64,000 nucleotides of DNA from Eumeta japonica (GCA_005406025.1 BGZK01000856.1:124001-188000), one strand, 5' to 3'. Positions 10,987 to 23,369 are shown, numbered from the stretch's first letter. The notes: a model not told the origin generated them from the sequence alone. A program made the numbers and translations.

Positions 10987-11160
10987 AGACGCTCCCCTGC
11001 GACATGCAGTGACGTGCAGCACGCAACCCACCCCTGATCCTGGAATCTGTTCTTGCACTACGATTCCTCATTCAACGAAATGGATATCGATTCGAGAACA
11101 TTGACAGATTTCTAACACCTAAACAAGTGTTCATATTCTATTTATCTTAATCGCCAATTA
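10987..11160 (-). mobile_element. PLE 3'-UTR fragment (diverged)
   Basis: It aligns collinearly by eye with the left end of the PLE at 31604-31760: agacgct-cctgc, gacatgcag, cagcacgcaacccacc, gaatctg, cactacgattc, attgacaga, then cacctaaacaagtgttcat. It is noticeably more diverged than the other copies and stops before the hammerhead-like region. Orientation is minus. Confidence 0.75.
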
Positions 11161-11469
11161 ATAAAATATTTAAAATTACATATTCTTTCATAGAACTGTA
11201 AGTAACGACATACCTTCAATGAATTGCAACCGATAAAAAATAATTTCTTGTATATGTATATAAATATTATTCTATAAGTGCAATATGAATAGTATTGAAG
11301 CATTTTGAATTCCAGAAATTACTTCACCTTGACCTGTCGAGAGTAGAGCACTACCTCTAACCGTTCGCTATGTGAGATGTGCAATAAATTTCGTTATATT
11401 TGCAAATTACACCGCCATTCCTTCTGAATGGATCAATTTTTTTGGCAGTTATCTACACGCAATCATACA
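11161..11469. other. AT-rich stretch without a recognised gene
   Basis: Nothing seen apart from short AT-rich frames. Confidence 0.5.
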
Positions 11470-11700
11470 TCACAGTGGCGATCGCACAAACAGGTGGGGT
11501 ATTTATCGCGCGCGCGCACGTGGCTGCGGCCGCCGTCCCGTTACGTGGAGTTCGCACGAGTTGGCGTTATTCAGATTTGATTACGGCGTAATCTTTGGCT
11601 TGGGCGAATTCAATTACGGCACACCCCTCTACCCTCGCCGCGGGTGAGCCCTCCGCGTGATACTTTAATCCCTATTTGTGGGCTACGGAGACGTGAGCGT
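11470..11700. promoter_or_regulatory. CpG-rich block, candidate regulatory DNA
   Basis: The block contains gcgcgcgcgcacgtggctgc with an E-box-like cacgtg, gcggccgccgtcccg, and a run through tcgccgcgggtgagccctcc. The 91-codon frame at 11372-11647 crosses it but shows no domain. The sequence cgggtgagcc could serve as a splice donor, which leaves open a 5' exon. Confidence 0.3.
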
Positions 11701-12639
11701 GTTCTGTCGTTTGTTTGTGCGTGATTTATCCTACTTTCAAAGACAATGGCCAAGTGAAGGTTACACTCGGGCATGTAAGGTTCAGTACTGTGGTTGTGAA
11801 AAAATATATCTATTATGTAGATAAAAAAAAAACGGAGAAAAATTTATACCCAATAATTCGATTATATATAATGAAGAAGACATACTGTTTGCCAATAAGA
11901 CATTGAGTAATTAATAAAAAAAAAATATTATTCATTTTATATTATTGAAGTTAATTAAGTTTAAAAATGTGAAAATATTATTAAATAGATCAAATTTTTA
12001 CTAACGCCATATAGGGCACATTTCATAACCTACATCAAATCGAGGCGCATGAGGCTGTAGTTCTTGATGTTGTACAAAGAACCCTTAAACTCCTTCCTAT
12101 ATTTTTTATTATTTAATAAATTTAATTACTTTTTATGATTAAAGCCATTACGAAACACGCGATCTGAACGTTTCATTTCGCTCTCTGTTATCGCTTTTTA
12201 AGACGGAGAACTAACAGAAGAATGAACCGGAGAGGTATGAAATAGTTTTATTTTCAAATGTTTTGAAGACAAAATCATTTCATAACTGCCAAGTTGTGTT
12301 TCGAATCCTTGAGTTGTTTAGATACTTCAGTGAATCGATCATGTCAAAAAATTAAAAGGAAAACATCTTTTCTTCACATTATTTTGCTGACGTTACGTTT
12401 TGAAAATATTCCTTTACGTCAGGCTTGTGATATTTTGTGCAATGTTCTTAACTCTTGGGCCAATTAAAAATATTTTATTTTAACGTTAATAATGGTGAGT
12501 CCAGGCAAAGACCAATTACAATTACCCTTCTATCAATATGAACTATCTACCTTTTATCAATCGCCTGGATAATATGTACGTTAAATTGATGCAGAGTAAA
12601 ACATCAATTAAATTGGCCATCGAAGTTATGAAAATGCTA
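11701..12639. other. AT-rich stretch without a recognised gene
   Basis: Short A and T runs, no motif recognised. Confidence 0.5.
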
Positions 12640-13200
12640 CAGTGGAATCTCAATAACTCGAACCTCGTTAGTTCGAAATCCTAGTAAGTCGAAAATTGCA
12701 TTCCTTCCGATGAACCCCTAAACACGCGGTATCTCGAATTGCACACTTTGTAACTCGAACAAAATGTTATTTCCCTACGAAGTATTGATAATACATATTT
12801 ATACTCTATAACTCGAATTTCAAAGGAGATTCCGTAAGTCGTAGTTGGTATAATATAATGAATTCCGATAATATCTAGCAATAAATTCAAAATGAATGTT
12901 CGGGTTCGGGCTTCTAATCTAATTGTTTTGTCTTGTATACATTGTGAATGAATACATTCATGAAACTTTATAAGTAACACAGCTGTGAACGGTTCCTTGG
13001 CGGCAAAGGACACGATTACTTTTAGCGGAACTTGTCCGTCAGTATTATTTTGGGTGTTAACTAACAACAACATGAGTGAATGTAAGTCGAAATTTCAACA
13101 GTTAAGTCATATATATTTCGAAGTTCTTGTTAAGTCGAAAACTCGTTAACTCGATTTTTTTGGCATTTCCCTTGACATTCGAGTTATTGAGATTCCGCTG
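12640..13200. mobile_element. pogo/Tigger-like non-autonomous DNA transposon
   Basis: The left end CAGTGGAATCTCAATAACTC and the complement of the right end CAGCGGAATCTCAATAACTC differ at one base; the match continues through GAA. Both ends are flanked by TA (12638-12639 and 13201-13202), the target duplication expected for the Tc1/mariner/pogo superfamily. Inside are many subterminal copies of aactcgaa and aagtcgaa, typical of pogo-like families. The length is 561 bp. The 130-codon minus-strand frame at 12681-13073 has no transposase motif that I can see, so this is probably an internally deleted, passively moved copy. Confidence 0.85.
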
Positions 13201-14804
13201 TATTTAATTCATTTGAATTTACTCTGATACACTACGTCACTATGCGCATGCACACATACACACACACATACATTGACTGACAGACAAAAAAAGAGAAATA
13301 AGAAAATCAATCTATAATAAGTTTTAAACAGTATACCTAACCCGGTGTATTATTGTACACTATAAATATTGATAATAAGTGAAATAGAACGATAAGAGAA
13401 AGGTTCATTCAGGAGACGACAACTTTATTAATTTTTTTTTTTGTCTATTTGTCTGTTAGAACACATCTCTTAAATTAGCCAAAGGATTTTGATACGGTTT
13501 TTGCTTAGACTTAATTTCATTTAAATTCAATGCCTTAAAAATGTTATTCTCATTTAAAAGTCCACCCTGAGAAGTTACAAGGCTAATAATAATCGCTGGC
13601 GTCGTAGATCCATAGGTGTCGCAATACGAACGAACAGCAACATCCAAAAGAAGAACAAAACAACCTATACTCGACTCAAAAGTTGTAATTTTTATATGAT
13701 TTGAACTTCCTAAGCTACAAAATTACGTAAAATATTGAAACTGGCTTGCAGGACCGAGCGTTTTCCTGGTTTTTTGATGAGTGAATAATTAACTACGCCA
13801 AAACTTTATTTTTGTTACTATTTTTTTAAATAACGTGTTGTAGGAAATAAAATTTCATCAAAACGTGTATTCATTTCCCAATTCGATGTCAATGTATAAT
13901 TTTGAAAATAAATTATATCGATAAGGTCATGTAGAAAGCTCGCTTACATTTTACAACAGAATTGAATCCAACTTTTTGAAATCGTCGTTCCAGTTATTTT
14001 GATTCTCTCATTAAGTTTATTTTTCTCTACCTTTGTCATTTCTACGTAACTTATTTGTCATACAACCTTGTGAATCAATTAAGTAAATGACAAAGAAATA
14101 TTCAAAACACATCATTTGAAGAGAACACTCAAGGGGAGTGCCTAATTTTAAAGTTAAATCTGTCGACTTAAACAGAAAAAAATCTCATCAATAAAAATCT
14201 GGTCGGAACTTTTGTATGAGATTTAATTTCACACAATTTTATTACTAAACTTAAACACATAGAGGGAATAATTATCAAAACGTCGTATGAATGAACTTTT
14301 TTCAGCCACTAAAAATTAAAAAGAACCTATTTTGATACTTTGGCTTACATTTTTCAACTTAATTAATATAGAAAAGTCACTCAAAAATAATAACTACCAC
14401 AGTAAAGCGGTAACCACAAAAATAAAGCAGTAGTTGAGAAGTCAGCAAGTTGTGTTCCAATCAAAATTGAAAGTGTTTGATACCCCGACCGCAAGCGAAT
14501 TTGGAATGATTTCAATTTGACTTGTGATGCATCAAACCAGTTGCTCCGCGCCTACAAGGACTACAAGTTAAACTGTCAGTGTCGAAAATTAACACCGCAT
14601 CGGTAACAATGTTCGTCACAATCCCTAACCGGCGCTGAGCTGGTATGGAGGAGTTAAAATTCCAAGCCAATCAATATGAAGATTTGGACCCCTACAGTGA
14701 AGTGATTTAACCTGACGCCCAAAGTTCGTTAGTGTATTGGTTTTAAAAAATAAACATAATTAAAAAAACCAAAATAGAATGCTAATGAAGTAAATTTCGC
14801 AATA
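13201..14804. other. AT-rich stretch without a recognised gene
   Basis: A short CA-rich patch (13250-13272) and poly-T at 13432-13443 are the only visible structure. Confidence 0.5.
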
Positions 14805-14960
14805 GTTAGTGACCTTACCTGCTGCTCTGGGGGCGTGGATTGAATTCCCCAAAAGACAAACATTTATTTGCTTAAACATTAATGTACAACATATAAATGT
14901 AGATCTATACGTTTATCAACAAATAAGCAAGCCTTATATTTCATAATAATCGATGATTTA
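14805..14960 (+). mobile_element. Degraded tRNA-derived SINE
   Basis: On the plus strand, ggcgtggattgaattcccc aligns with the B-box region of the SINE at 3345-3625 (ggcgtgggttcgattcccgc), and the following aaaagacaaacatttatttg matches its body acaagacgaacatttatttat. The A-box side is only traceable as gttagtgacctta. The 3' half is too diverged to follow. Confidence 0.65.
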
Positions 14961-17093
14961 TGATACGTCTGCCTTTCCTCAGATTCGATAAAGGAGATGA
15001 TGTTTCTCACATGATTGAGTCAATAGACTAACCGTTATTTTTTTGTTCGAACTTGGACCAAATGAAGTAGAATCAGTGTGATAGATGAATAATAGAACTA
15101 ATTAATATATTGCAGTCTTTCTGAGCTATTAAATAAAATAATATAAAAACAAAGTCGTATACACGATATAACATACTTATATGATTGTAAGTAGAAGTAA
15201 TATAATTATACAGCGATCGTATTATCAAAACATTAATTTCGAACTTGTTGGAAACAACCTTTGCTCATGAACAACAATTGCTGATAAAACATTGATGCTA
15301 CGTTAAACCAAATCCAGTCATGAACATAATTTTATTAAGACGGTTTATCTGGCTGGCTATCCGCACAAAAGTAAATTTCTATTTTTATGACTTGATAATT
15401 ATTGTATAATAATAATCCTTTATTCGACCCTCATATGACATAGTATTTTCTCTTTTTTTTTTTCATTATTAATTCATGAATATGTATAATTATATATATA
15501 TATTCATATTCATGAAATAATATATATACAATAATTATAAGGATTTAAGAAGTAATCCCCATAAAAGCTTAAGATCTACAATAGACGTCTTGAGACGGGA
15601 GATTATGAACAACTGCTTTTAGAACGCTTGTCCTCTAAATGGACTTGAATTCGAGTCGGAATTTGAATACTCTTATTTGTGTTTGTATATATAAGCAGTC
15701 TATAAACAGTACCTCGTTAATCAAAGTCCACTTCACTTCGTTATCAAAAGCACTGAAAGATATGTGCCCCGAAAAAATTCTTTTAAACAATAACATGAAA
15801 ATGGTGCACTTTCGACTCGTCTTTCAAAACTGATGTTTTCAATTGCTCAGTATATTACTAATAATGACGACATGAACTTTTATTCCAACAAACAGAATAA
15901 TTTTAAATGAATTTTCATAATATTTCACAACTTCTTCCGTTTTCGGACTCTTCATTATTTTCATAATTAGTTTCTATCCGTTTTGCTGATTCCAATTCAA
16001 TCGCAAGGTGTTCTGTTAATCACTACTAACGGCTTTATTGTTTCTTACTGTTTATTCATGCATAAAAACAATTAAAATAATTTTTTCAACGCTAGTACCT
16101 TTATTTTTCTTCATTCTGGACATGTGCAACATTATACCCTACTTGGTCAAATATTACGTCTCGGAATCGTTTCAGGCTTTATCTATCGTATGTCACAAAT
16201 GATTTGGTTCGTCCAGTAATTATGTGTTATTACCGCTATAATTTACATTACATTTACCCTTGATTTTGCATTTTTACTCACTGATTCATCCTTACAGTTC
16301 ATAATAACCGTATTTCGTAATCTATTGTCGGCTTTTACAGAAAGAGAATTCTGCATCTGTATTACGACTTATTGTAGTCATCGACATGTCATAGACAAGT
16401 GTGGATCTAGCGCAAACTTACGAAAGGGCTGTCAAAAAGTAGAACGTGTTTTAACAAAAATAAAATCTGGCCCATTGTCAACAAGTGTAGAAATGAAATC
16501 GAGTCAACACTGACGAGAATATACGTAATAGAGCTGATTTGTTCTCACCCCCAGGCCTAACACTTCTGTGTGTTCGTGATTCCTAGAAATCCTTACCTTA
16601 ACTTCATTAATATTATTCCTCTTAATAATATTATACAAAAATTTCTTATTTTTATCTGTTAATTAATCTTTTGTATAATAATTGCGAAATATTACAAACG
16701 AGAATAAACGAATTAGTTATAAAATTACGTATCTAATCTGATAGCACATATTATAAAGAAAATTTAAAAAAAGGATCTTTTTTCTAATTTTGTAACCATC
16801 ATTATACTTACATTACATGAAAAATCTCCGCACTAATTAGCGCCCGCGTAAAAAAAATCGGTTTAATTTTTCTGCATATCAAAATGTTTTGTTTTAAAAT
16901 TCTCTTTGCTTTCTACTTTTACCTCATAGAAATATGTGAACATTTGTTTCGGTGATATACACCGATATAATTCATTTTTTTTATTTCATAACTATATTAT
17001 CTGACGTACACATATTTTCTTAAATAATTAAAATACGCAATAAACAGTAAAAATAACGGCGAATAAAGTCGGAAAAAAGACGCTTTTGTGACG
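14961..17093. other. AT-rich stretch without a recognised gene
   Basis: It contains the hairpin at 15473-15516 and small frames (longest 64 codons) without motifs. Confidence 0.5.
15473..15516. repeat. Palindrome, 12-bp arms
   Basis: ttcatgaatatg (15473-15484) is repeated as its reverse complement at 15505-15516 around a 20-base AT-rich centre. An outer, weaker pair (attattgtataataataatc near 15399 and its partner near 15529) suggests a larger fold-back. Confidence 0.7.
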
Positions 17094-17206
17094 TTTAAGG
17101 CTCGATCCACACTGTGATGCCGTTCACGGTCCGATCTCGCTCCGCTCTTGGTCCGTTCACGGTCCGATGATCGTGAACGGAATCACAATGTGGATCGGCG
17201 CTAAAC
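17094..17206. mobile_element. Hairpin MITE with internal direct repeats
   Basis: The 26-base arms cgatccacactgtgatgccg... (17103-17128) and their complement (17172-17197) differ at two positions, and similarity continues outward to tttaag/gctaaa-like ends. In the loop an identical 16-mer, ccgttcacggtccgat, occurs at 17120-17135 and 17153-17168. No coding capacity. The layout is that of a miniature inverted-repeat element; I cannot assign its superfamily. Confidence 0.75.
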
Positions 17207-18649
17207 GATTCACGCTGAGTGACAAACTATAAGTGATATATCAAATCGGTATACATACTTACATACTACGTAAGTGTAAATCTTAAAAGGACCTACAATA
17301 AAGTCTGAAATATCATATGTCTGTATTCTAAAGACGACTCATAATAAATGTTTCTGTTTTTAAAATAACACCCAGGCGTCGACGAAGAGCGATCGACTTG
17401 TTCTCATTAAAATAAGACGATGTACGTTGTATGCAAAAAGGTCTCGACATAAACAAGATATATGGTTTCAAGTTAGGAAACAAAAAAACACCGAAAACTT
17501 GGAATACCTAAAACTGTGCTTAAATTAAAAATATTTGTGTCAGTATTATTTGACATAAATAAGTAGAATTTGATTTGTTTAAAAAAAATCCACTTAGTCC
17601 ACGCGCAATATAAATACATGTATTTCACGCGATCGGAGCCGCGGTCACGGCTAGTACAAATATACACAGTTTGCTCTAGAATCCCGCCAAATTTATTAAT
17701 CCTCGTTAAATGCAATTCTTTTTCTTGAGTAGTCACTCGTTAATTAGAGTGTCAATTTGGTTAAATTCAATATCTTATTAATGTTTCTAAATCAGCGATC
17801 ACAACGGCCGCTTTTAATAAAGTCAACTTTTCAAATTGTATAATTGAGTACTTGATTATTTCATGTCCCTATTTAACTGCACTTAATAAACTAATAGGTG
17901 ATTCTGATGTTCCATGAAACCTAAGATTTTTTTTATTTTGGCTGATATCGGCTTAACTGACCAGCTAACCAGCTTGCTATTACTCTTTAAGACACAAATC
18001 TTACGAAATTGGTCACAATTTTGGATGGATACGGATTTATTTAGCTGTTAAAACCCACGCTTACAAACGGCTACCCGTTTCTACAACAAATCGTATTGTT
18101 TTTAATAAGCTCGACAATCATGGAGACCATCCACTGATGAAAATAGATGTTATTTCTCTCTGAAAGCAAAAGTAATAATTGTATAAATTTATGTATTTAT
18201 AACTTTGGAATTTAATTGCGGAATCTGTATCATATAAAACCAAATATAATCTTGTTGCGAGATGATTTTTCTTTTGATGCTCTAAAGGGAATCACTACCA
18301 AAAGAAAAGCTAGATAATTTAATCACATCCATAGAAATCAATTAGCTCTCATATATCATACCAACTATCATATACATAGGAAATAGATATTTTAGTGAGC
18401 TTAAATTAATGAATAAATGACTAAGAAATTTAAACTTAATTGATATATTATTATTAATAATACATGCTAACACAAAGTCTTAATCAAAGTTTACGTCAAT
18501 TTTTTTTTTGTTGGCTATAAAGACAATATTTTGTAAGGTACTTACCGCATTATAAAATTAGAAATTTATTCAAAAGAAAGACAGGGGCATTCCGAATTAA
18601 AATTTCTATCTACATTTCCATGAACAAAATTTAAATAATACTATCTCTC
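17207..18649. other. AT-rich stretch without a recognised gene
   Basis: An 87-codon minus frame (17473-17736) has no recognised motif. Nothing else seen. Confidence 0.5.
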
Positions 18650-19420
18650 TAAAAAATGGATCCAGGTACAACAAGAATATTTTTGCGCGATGAAATTTAT
18701 ACGACATCAAATGTCGACTATAACCAGATGAAACGTTTGAAAGAGTTCGAACGGTGTTCAAAGACAAAAGCTCTTCCAAAGCGACCTTTAACCGATGTTT
18801 TGACATATTAATGCGTGGTCGAGCCACTTCGGCGGACGAGGAGAAAGCTAGCCTTTGAAGGCTGTAACAGAAGAAAACGTGCTGGCGGTGAAAAATTTAA
18901 TCCAACAGAATAGGCGAATCGCATACAAAGACAATAAGTACATAGAGTAGACTGAATCGAGATGTGTGCATAGAATGCTACTTGAGCTTTTTTCGCGTGA
19001 ATGTGACTGATGTGCAGGTACCCAACAATTTAGCGGTAGGCTCAAAACAAATTCGAGTAGAATTGTGCTGTTACTCGATAGCAAAACTTAATACGCGCTC
19101 ATCCCGGAAAATTTACTTTATCGTTACCAGCAATGAATCATAGATTTTTCAGTATGATCCAGAAACGAAGGACTAACGTACGGTGCACCTATTTCAAAAT
19201 GTACTATTGCCTATCACAGGGGGAAAAATTTTAATGAGAAGTACAGCCCAGTAGTTTCTTTAACGAGTTATCTGATGTTAACGTTTGCCAGAAGTTTATA
19301 CTGCTATGCAGGGAACGACCAAATACGAGCGTCCTGGGACTACTATATATTTTACAACGACGAAGCATCTAACTAATTTCTATCTGGTACCATGTAGTAA
19401 CATGTAATAATAACCAGTAG
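18650..19420 (+). pseudogene. mariner-family transposase, heavily decayed
   Basis: The plus strand carries mariner landmarks in the correct order but in several frames: FNRCFDILMRGRATSADEEK (linker after the N-terminal DNA-binding half, about 18755-18850), AVKNLIQQNRRIAYKD (about 18888), VPNNLAVGSKQIRVELC (about 19020), and FIVTSNESWIFQYDPETKD (about 19115-19170). The last block is the usual second-catalytic-Asp motif (TGDESW), but here it reads TSNESW, so the Asp is lost. Remains of the region around the third Asp may be seen near 19355 followed by FYLVPC/FLSGTM. At least four frame breaks and stops make it nonfunctional. It is clearly a different lineage from the mariner at 54207. Confidence 0.75.
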
Positions 19421-19739
19421 AAAAAAAAAGTATTTTTTAATCCCCAAAATCAAATCAAAAGAATACAATCATCAACAAAAGTTGCACTGAGTCGTATGAA
19501 ACTCTGTATGGACGCTGATGAAGAGTTCTTCAAAAAAAAGACGTTATACAAAATAATAAGGAGTAATACATTTTTTTTTTATAATGTCTCAAAACTTTTC
19601 GAGTTTCCCATAATTAAATAACATACATTTTCTAAATAAAAATGTTAAAACTGACGAGGGCCATATTTATGTCGATTTACGAAGTAAAATTTTCTAAAAT
19701 CCTTTATATTTATCAATAATTCGGCGAACTTTACGTCTC
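19421..19739. other. AT-rich spacer
   Basis: Nothing recognised. Confidence 0.5.
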
Positions 19740-20280
19740 AGTATCATAACATAACGCGATGACGGTCCACCAGAAAGTTGCCTAGCTCGACGGGGCCCCC
19801 TCCGAGCAGACGCTACTCAATTGACATCTCGAGTTAGCGGAGCCTGAATTAGGGTCTGAAATTCGTTTCGGCGGCTGGAGGCTGTTATAGGAGGCACGGC
19901 CGGGAGGGAGGCGATAAATACCTCACCCCACTCCTTCCGCCCGCCGGGGGCGAAAGAGTGGGGGAGCAACAGCAACAGGTGCGTTGCCAGGCGCCGCTTC
20001 CCCACCGCGTCGCCGCGTCGTCTCATCGGCTACGCTGCGAACGTTATCGATCCTCCGCGACCGCTTATACATTACCGTCTTTCAACTTTACGTTATCATA
20101 TGTTTGCGTAGTGAGAAAGAGATGTACTATGTTTTCATGTGTTTTCGTCTCGTACACCGACTAGCGAGAGTAGAGGCGTCTTTAATGGATTCCGCCTTTA
20201 TTTCTTCTCGATTTAATTAATAGGAAAGTATCACGTTCGTGGGCGAGCTTTCGCGACTTGTGCGAGTGCGAGTACCACGC
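19740..20280. promoter_or_regulatory. Large GC-rich block, candidate promoter or conserved element
   Basis: This is one of the longest GC-rich blocks in the window: gacggggccccctccgagca, gcacggccgggagggaggcg, cgcccgccgggggcgaaaga and caccgcgtcgccgcgtcgtc. Short frames on both strands (63-78 codons) overlap, as expected of GC-rich DNA, and none has a domain. A promoter, a 5' exon or a conserved non-coding element are all possible. Confidence 0.35.
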
Positions 20281-21084
20281 TCAGATTCGAGATTCTGTTT
20301 CAAATGGATCCCTATTCGTTTAAATTTATCACTTAAGTAACTGTCCGTCTTTCTACTATTTTTCTGTAAAAAAAATATATATCTGAGAGAAAATTAACAA
20401 AGAATAAAATAGTTAGAAAAAAATTCAGCTCGTTAGTTTTCATCTAAACGCTATACTTTGGCGTGAGGTTTCACAACAATAAATTAAATATTATAATTAA
20501 TAAAAGCAATATGTGTCTATCTCCACATTTACGATTCACATCGGCCGATTGAACTTAGTCGAATAATAAATATATGCAAGCAAAAATTTTATTCTGATCG
20601 TACATAAATGTTCAAAAAAAATGTGAAACTAGTGCTCACCCACCCGTTTTGCTGAGCGTTATGGATTATGTTAATAATATTAATATGCATAAAATCCAAT
20701 AAAAAAAATCGGACAAGTGCGGTTGAAGTCGAGTGGAGACGGCACCGTACGATAACTATGTTACCTACCACATTTTTGTAAATCTGACCAAATTTTTTTT
20801 TTTCGAAACTAAAAAAATTTCGATTGACAGTATGTACGCACAATATTAAAGATTTATCATGTTATTTTAAGACCATAGACGGTCATATTACAACTTTTCC
20901 TGTAATCTACAAATAAAAACATTTTTCTGTACTTTTTTAACTTTAGGATTAGTACTTTTAAGACAGCTAAAACTACTACATATATTAGTTTGTACGCACA
21001 ATATTGAAATATTTACCATATTATTTTAAAACTATAGACTTATTACAGGTTTTCTTGTAATAATAATAATATAAACACACGCTT
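20281..21084. other. AT-rich stretch with a repeat head
   Basis: Contains the dispersed-repeat head at 20697. The phrase gtacgcacaatatt(g/a)aa occurs near 20833 and again near 20994, each followed by a pair of similar phrases (ttat-atgttattttaaga and ttaccatattattttaaaa), which shows an imperfect 161-base duplication. Confidence 0.5.
20697..20770 (+). repeat. Dispersed repeat head (cggacaagtgcgg type)
   Basis: aaaaaaaatcggacaagtgc, then a diverged ggcaccgtac. It matches the head at 23935 (aaaaaccggccaagtgcgag) and is a wording I know from moth repeats. Confidence 0.6.
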
Positions 21085-21340
21085 ATTCTCCAGAAGGGTA
21101 AGCAGAGACTAAACTTTTCCATATGGTACGATCTTTGCATACCTCTATTGCCTCACTCACATCCATCAATCTTTTCATGCGAGCTCGTCGGTTTCGGGTG
21201 CTTCAAATTTGGCCCTTTTTTAATATGCCACCGATATGGTCTGTATAGGATTTTCTATGGCGAGCCTTGGTGACGTTTGCATCACACATATTCGCCCCAT
21301 AGATTTGTTTTCTCAGTCTACCTTCATTCATCCATTGTTA
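21085..21340 (-). pseudogene. LINE tail, GSESW-WQKKNES type, second copy
   Basis: On the minus strand the C-terminal end can be read as RLRKQIYGANMCDANVTKA, RHRKSYTDHIGGILKKGQI, then (after a stop) STRNRRARMKRLMDVSEAIE, VCKDRTIWKSLVSAYPSGE. It aligns with the end of the fragment at 1540-2135 and with 30126-30405. Only the last 85 or so codons remain. Confidence 0.85.
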
Positions 21341-22284
21341 TAATCTGAAAGCAAAAAACTATTTCCTGTATTTTTTTTCATTGTAGCGTCATTAATTTTT
21401 CATTTTAGCCTCATATCTAAGAGGGGAATGGTAAACTTTCATTCATTCTCATAAATAAAATATAACTGACCGCAGCTCTAGAGCGAGACGTAAAAAATGA
21501 TCTAACCTTTTGATAAAAACTAAAATATATCGAATGGTCGCAATGAGTCGCATTTAATACATTTTCATGTGTGTTCTAAAAGCAATATTGTAATTTTAGC
21601 TAATATATTTCTTAACATTAATGTTACACCATCGCGTCGGGTGTGCCGATACAATAAACCGATATCGATTCTCCTGTGCCCGCGTCGTCAAATGATATTA
21701 GAAAAATTTCTTCCCAAAGGGAAATGTATTAATTGTCACAGCATCTAAGTGCCCTACTGTTATATAACAAAATCAATTTTCAAAGTTTTAGTATGATGTG
21801 TTGCTTTATTAATATATAACAAACTGTATTTAATTCATACCGACAAGAGCACATCACAAAGAAAAAAATCTTCTTCAATTTAATTCGATTCGCACTTAAC
21901 TACTTTTTGAAATCCATGAGAGACAGCAAAAATTATGTAAGTATGTTATTCATTTATTTGTTATAATTTTGCCTATCATTTTTATCGTAATGAGAGTAAT
22001 TGTTCGCGACAAAAAATTCTCTGCACACCCTAATGTGCACGGCTTGGACATATAAGTTATTTTATTGTTATCTACATTTAATATTGTATAGACGAGTTTC
22101 AAACTGGTAATTTGTACATACGAAACATCGCTATTCGATATAATTTTTTGTACATAATAATGTTTTATAATAGAATATATATTTTTTTATAAATAAAGGT
22201 ATGAGTACGCATGCGTTTTTCTTCCGAAATGCATCATACACGTATGCTGTATAAACTCGATAATCCTTCAATGGGCTGACCACG
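21341..22284. other. AT-rich stretch without a recognised gene
   Basis: Nothing recognised. Confidence 0.5.
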
Positions 22285-22819
22285 TGACATAAAAATCGGC
22301 AGCCCTATTACGATAGGGCCGCCGGCCACTGATGATAGTCGTTCATAGCCGCCAAATAGCGGTGCCCACTAAGGCACCTCCCTGAATCGATGTCGAGAAA
22401 TAGTACATCTGTCTCGACGGTACGACTCTCGATTATGAACAGATTTTTTGATCCCGGCCGTCACAATTCGATTGGTCTAAAATCGACCCGTTTGATCGGT
22501 CACTCTTTGAAGGACGAATCTGGAAATTGCGGAAAATAGTATAAAAACGCAGCACCATGCTGCATCAAACTCTGCACTGCACCGCATAACATTACAGTAC
22601 TGCATTCTCTGCATTACAGTCTACAGTCTGCTGTAATAAGTTGCATACGTTTTGGCGTATCGGAGGTGAAACTCTGTGCCTTTATAGACACCTAGTGTTC
22701 AGAGGTATCATTTCGACGACCTAAGCTGGCAGGGCGCCGCTCCTGCAAATAGTCGCCGATTAGCAAACAACAAAAACGGGCCGTTAAGCGTTCTATTCGC
22801 GTGCGCCCTGTCCGTCACA
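22285..22819 (+). mobile_element. Possible solo LTR
   Basis: The block is GC-richer than both flanks, begins TGACAT and ends CGTCACA, so it has TG...CA ends. It holds a TATA box (tataaaaac at about 22541) followed by a possible initiator (catcaaact) and an aataag at about 22636. These are the expected parts of a retrotransposon LTR with internal U3, R and U5. I could not find a target-site duplication or a second LTR, so a cellular promoter remains possible. Confidence 0.3.
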
Positions 22820-23059
22820 GTAATTATATAGAATATATAAATTTTCTACAGTTCCAAACAAACTTTAACTACCTATAAAGTTCGTAATGCACAATAATAA
22901 TAGTCATAAGTGTACGTCTAAGAATCTATTCATGTTACAACCAACCTTATAATAATATTGATCAATTACATTATAAACTATTAAGTATAATAATTAACAA
23001 ACCAAACACGTATAGGTATTATTATTTAATTAGAAAACCAGAATTGCATCCATTTCCTC
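22820..23059. other. AT-rich spacer
   Basis: Nothing recognised. Confidence 0.5.
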
Positions 23060-23210
23060 CGCATTCCGGTATAAAAACTTTTTAATTTTTATTTTGAATC
23101 CATTTCTCGATCCAGTTCCCGGTCTTGACTGTGCTCTGGTCAAGTCTCGATTCTAATCCCGATGTCGCTCTCGATGCCGAGTACAATGCGACTTATAGTA
23201 CAGACACTTG
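23060..23210 (+). repeat. GATTCC/CCCG dispersed repeat, copy
   Basis: Degenerate phrases: ccgcattccggtataaaaac, then tctcgatccagttcccggtc, tctcgattctaatcccgatg and tcgctctcgatgccgag. The same kind of wording is found around the PLE insertion (31518-34985), at 35990, 38340, 50630, 52640 and 60770. Confidence 0.55.
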
Positions 23211-23369
23211 TCCCGTTTTGAACGTCATCGAATTTTAAATGCGACACATCACACAAACTGACCTTTACATTTGTAATACTTATATAAATTATTTAAGTTT
23301 TTACTCTGTCAAAGTAGCCTAGATCACACCAAACGTTTCGAAAAATCGATCGTGAAATGCGAATAGAGA

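Noticed and set aside
12681..13073. 130-codon minus-strand open frame within the pogo-like element
   Set aside because: No transposase motif is visible, and the frame consists of subterminal repeat DNA.
16590..16685. Inverted repeat attatacaaaa / ttttgtataat
   Set aside because: Eleven AT-rich bases around a 30-base centre are expected by chance in this composition.
18848..19084. Minus-strand frame of 78 codons
   Set aside because: It is antisense to the decayed mariner transposase.
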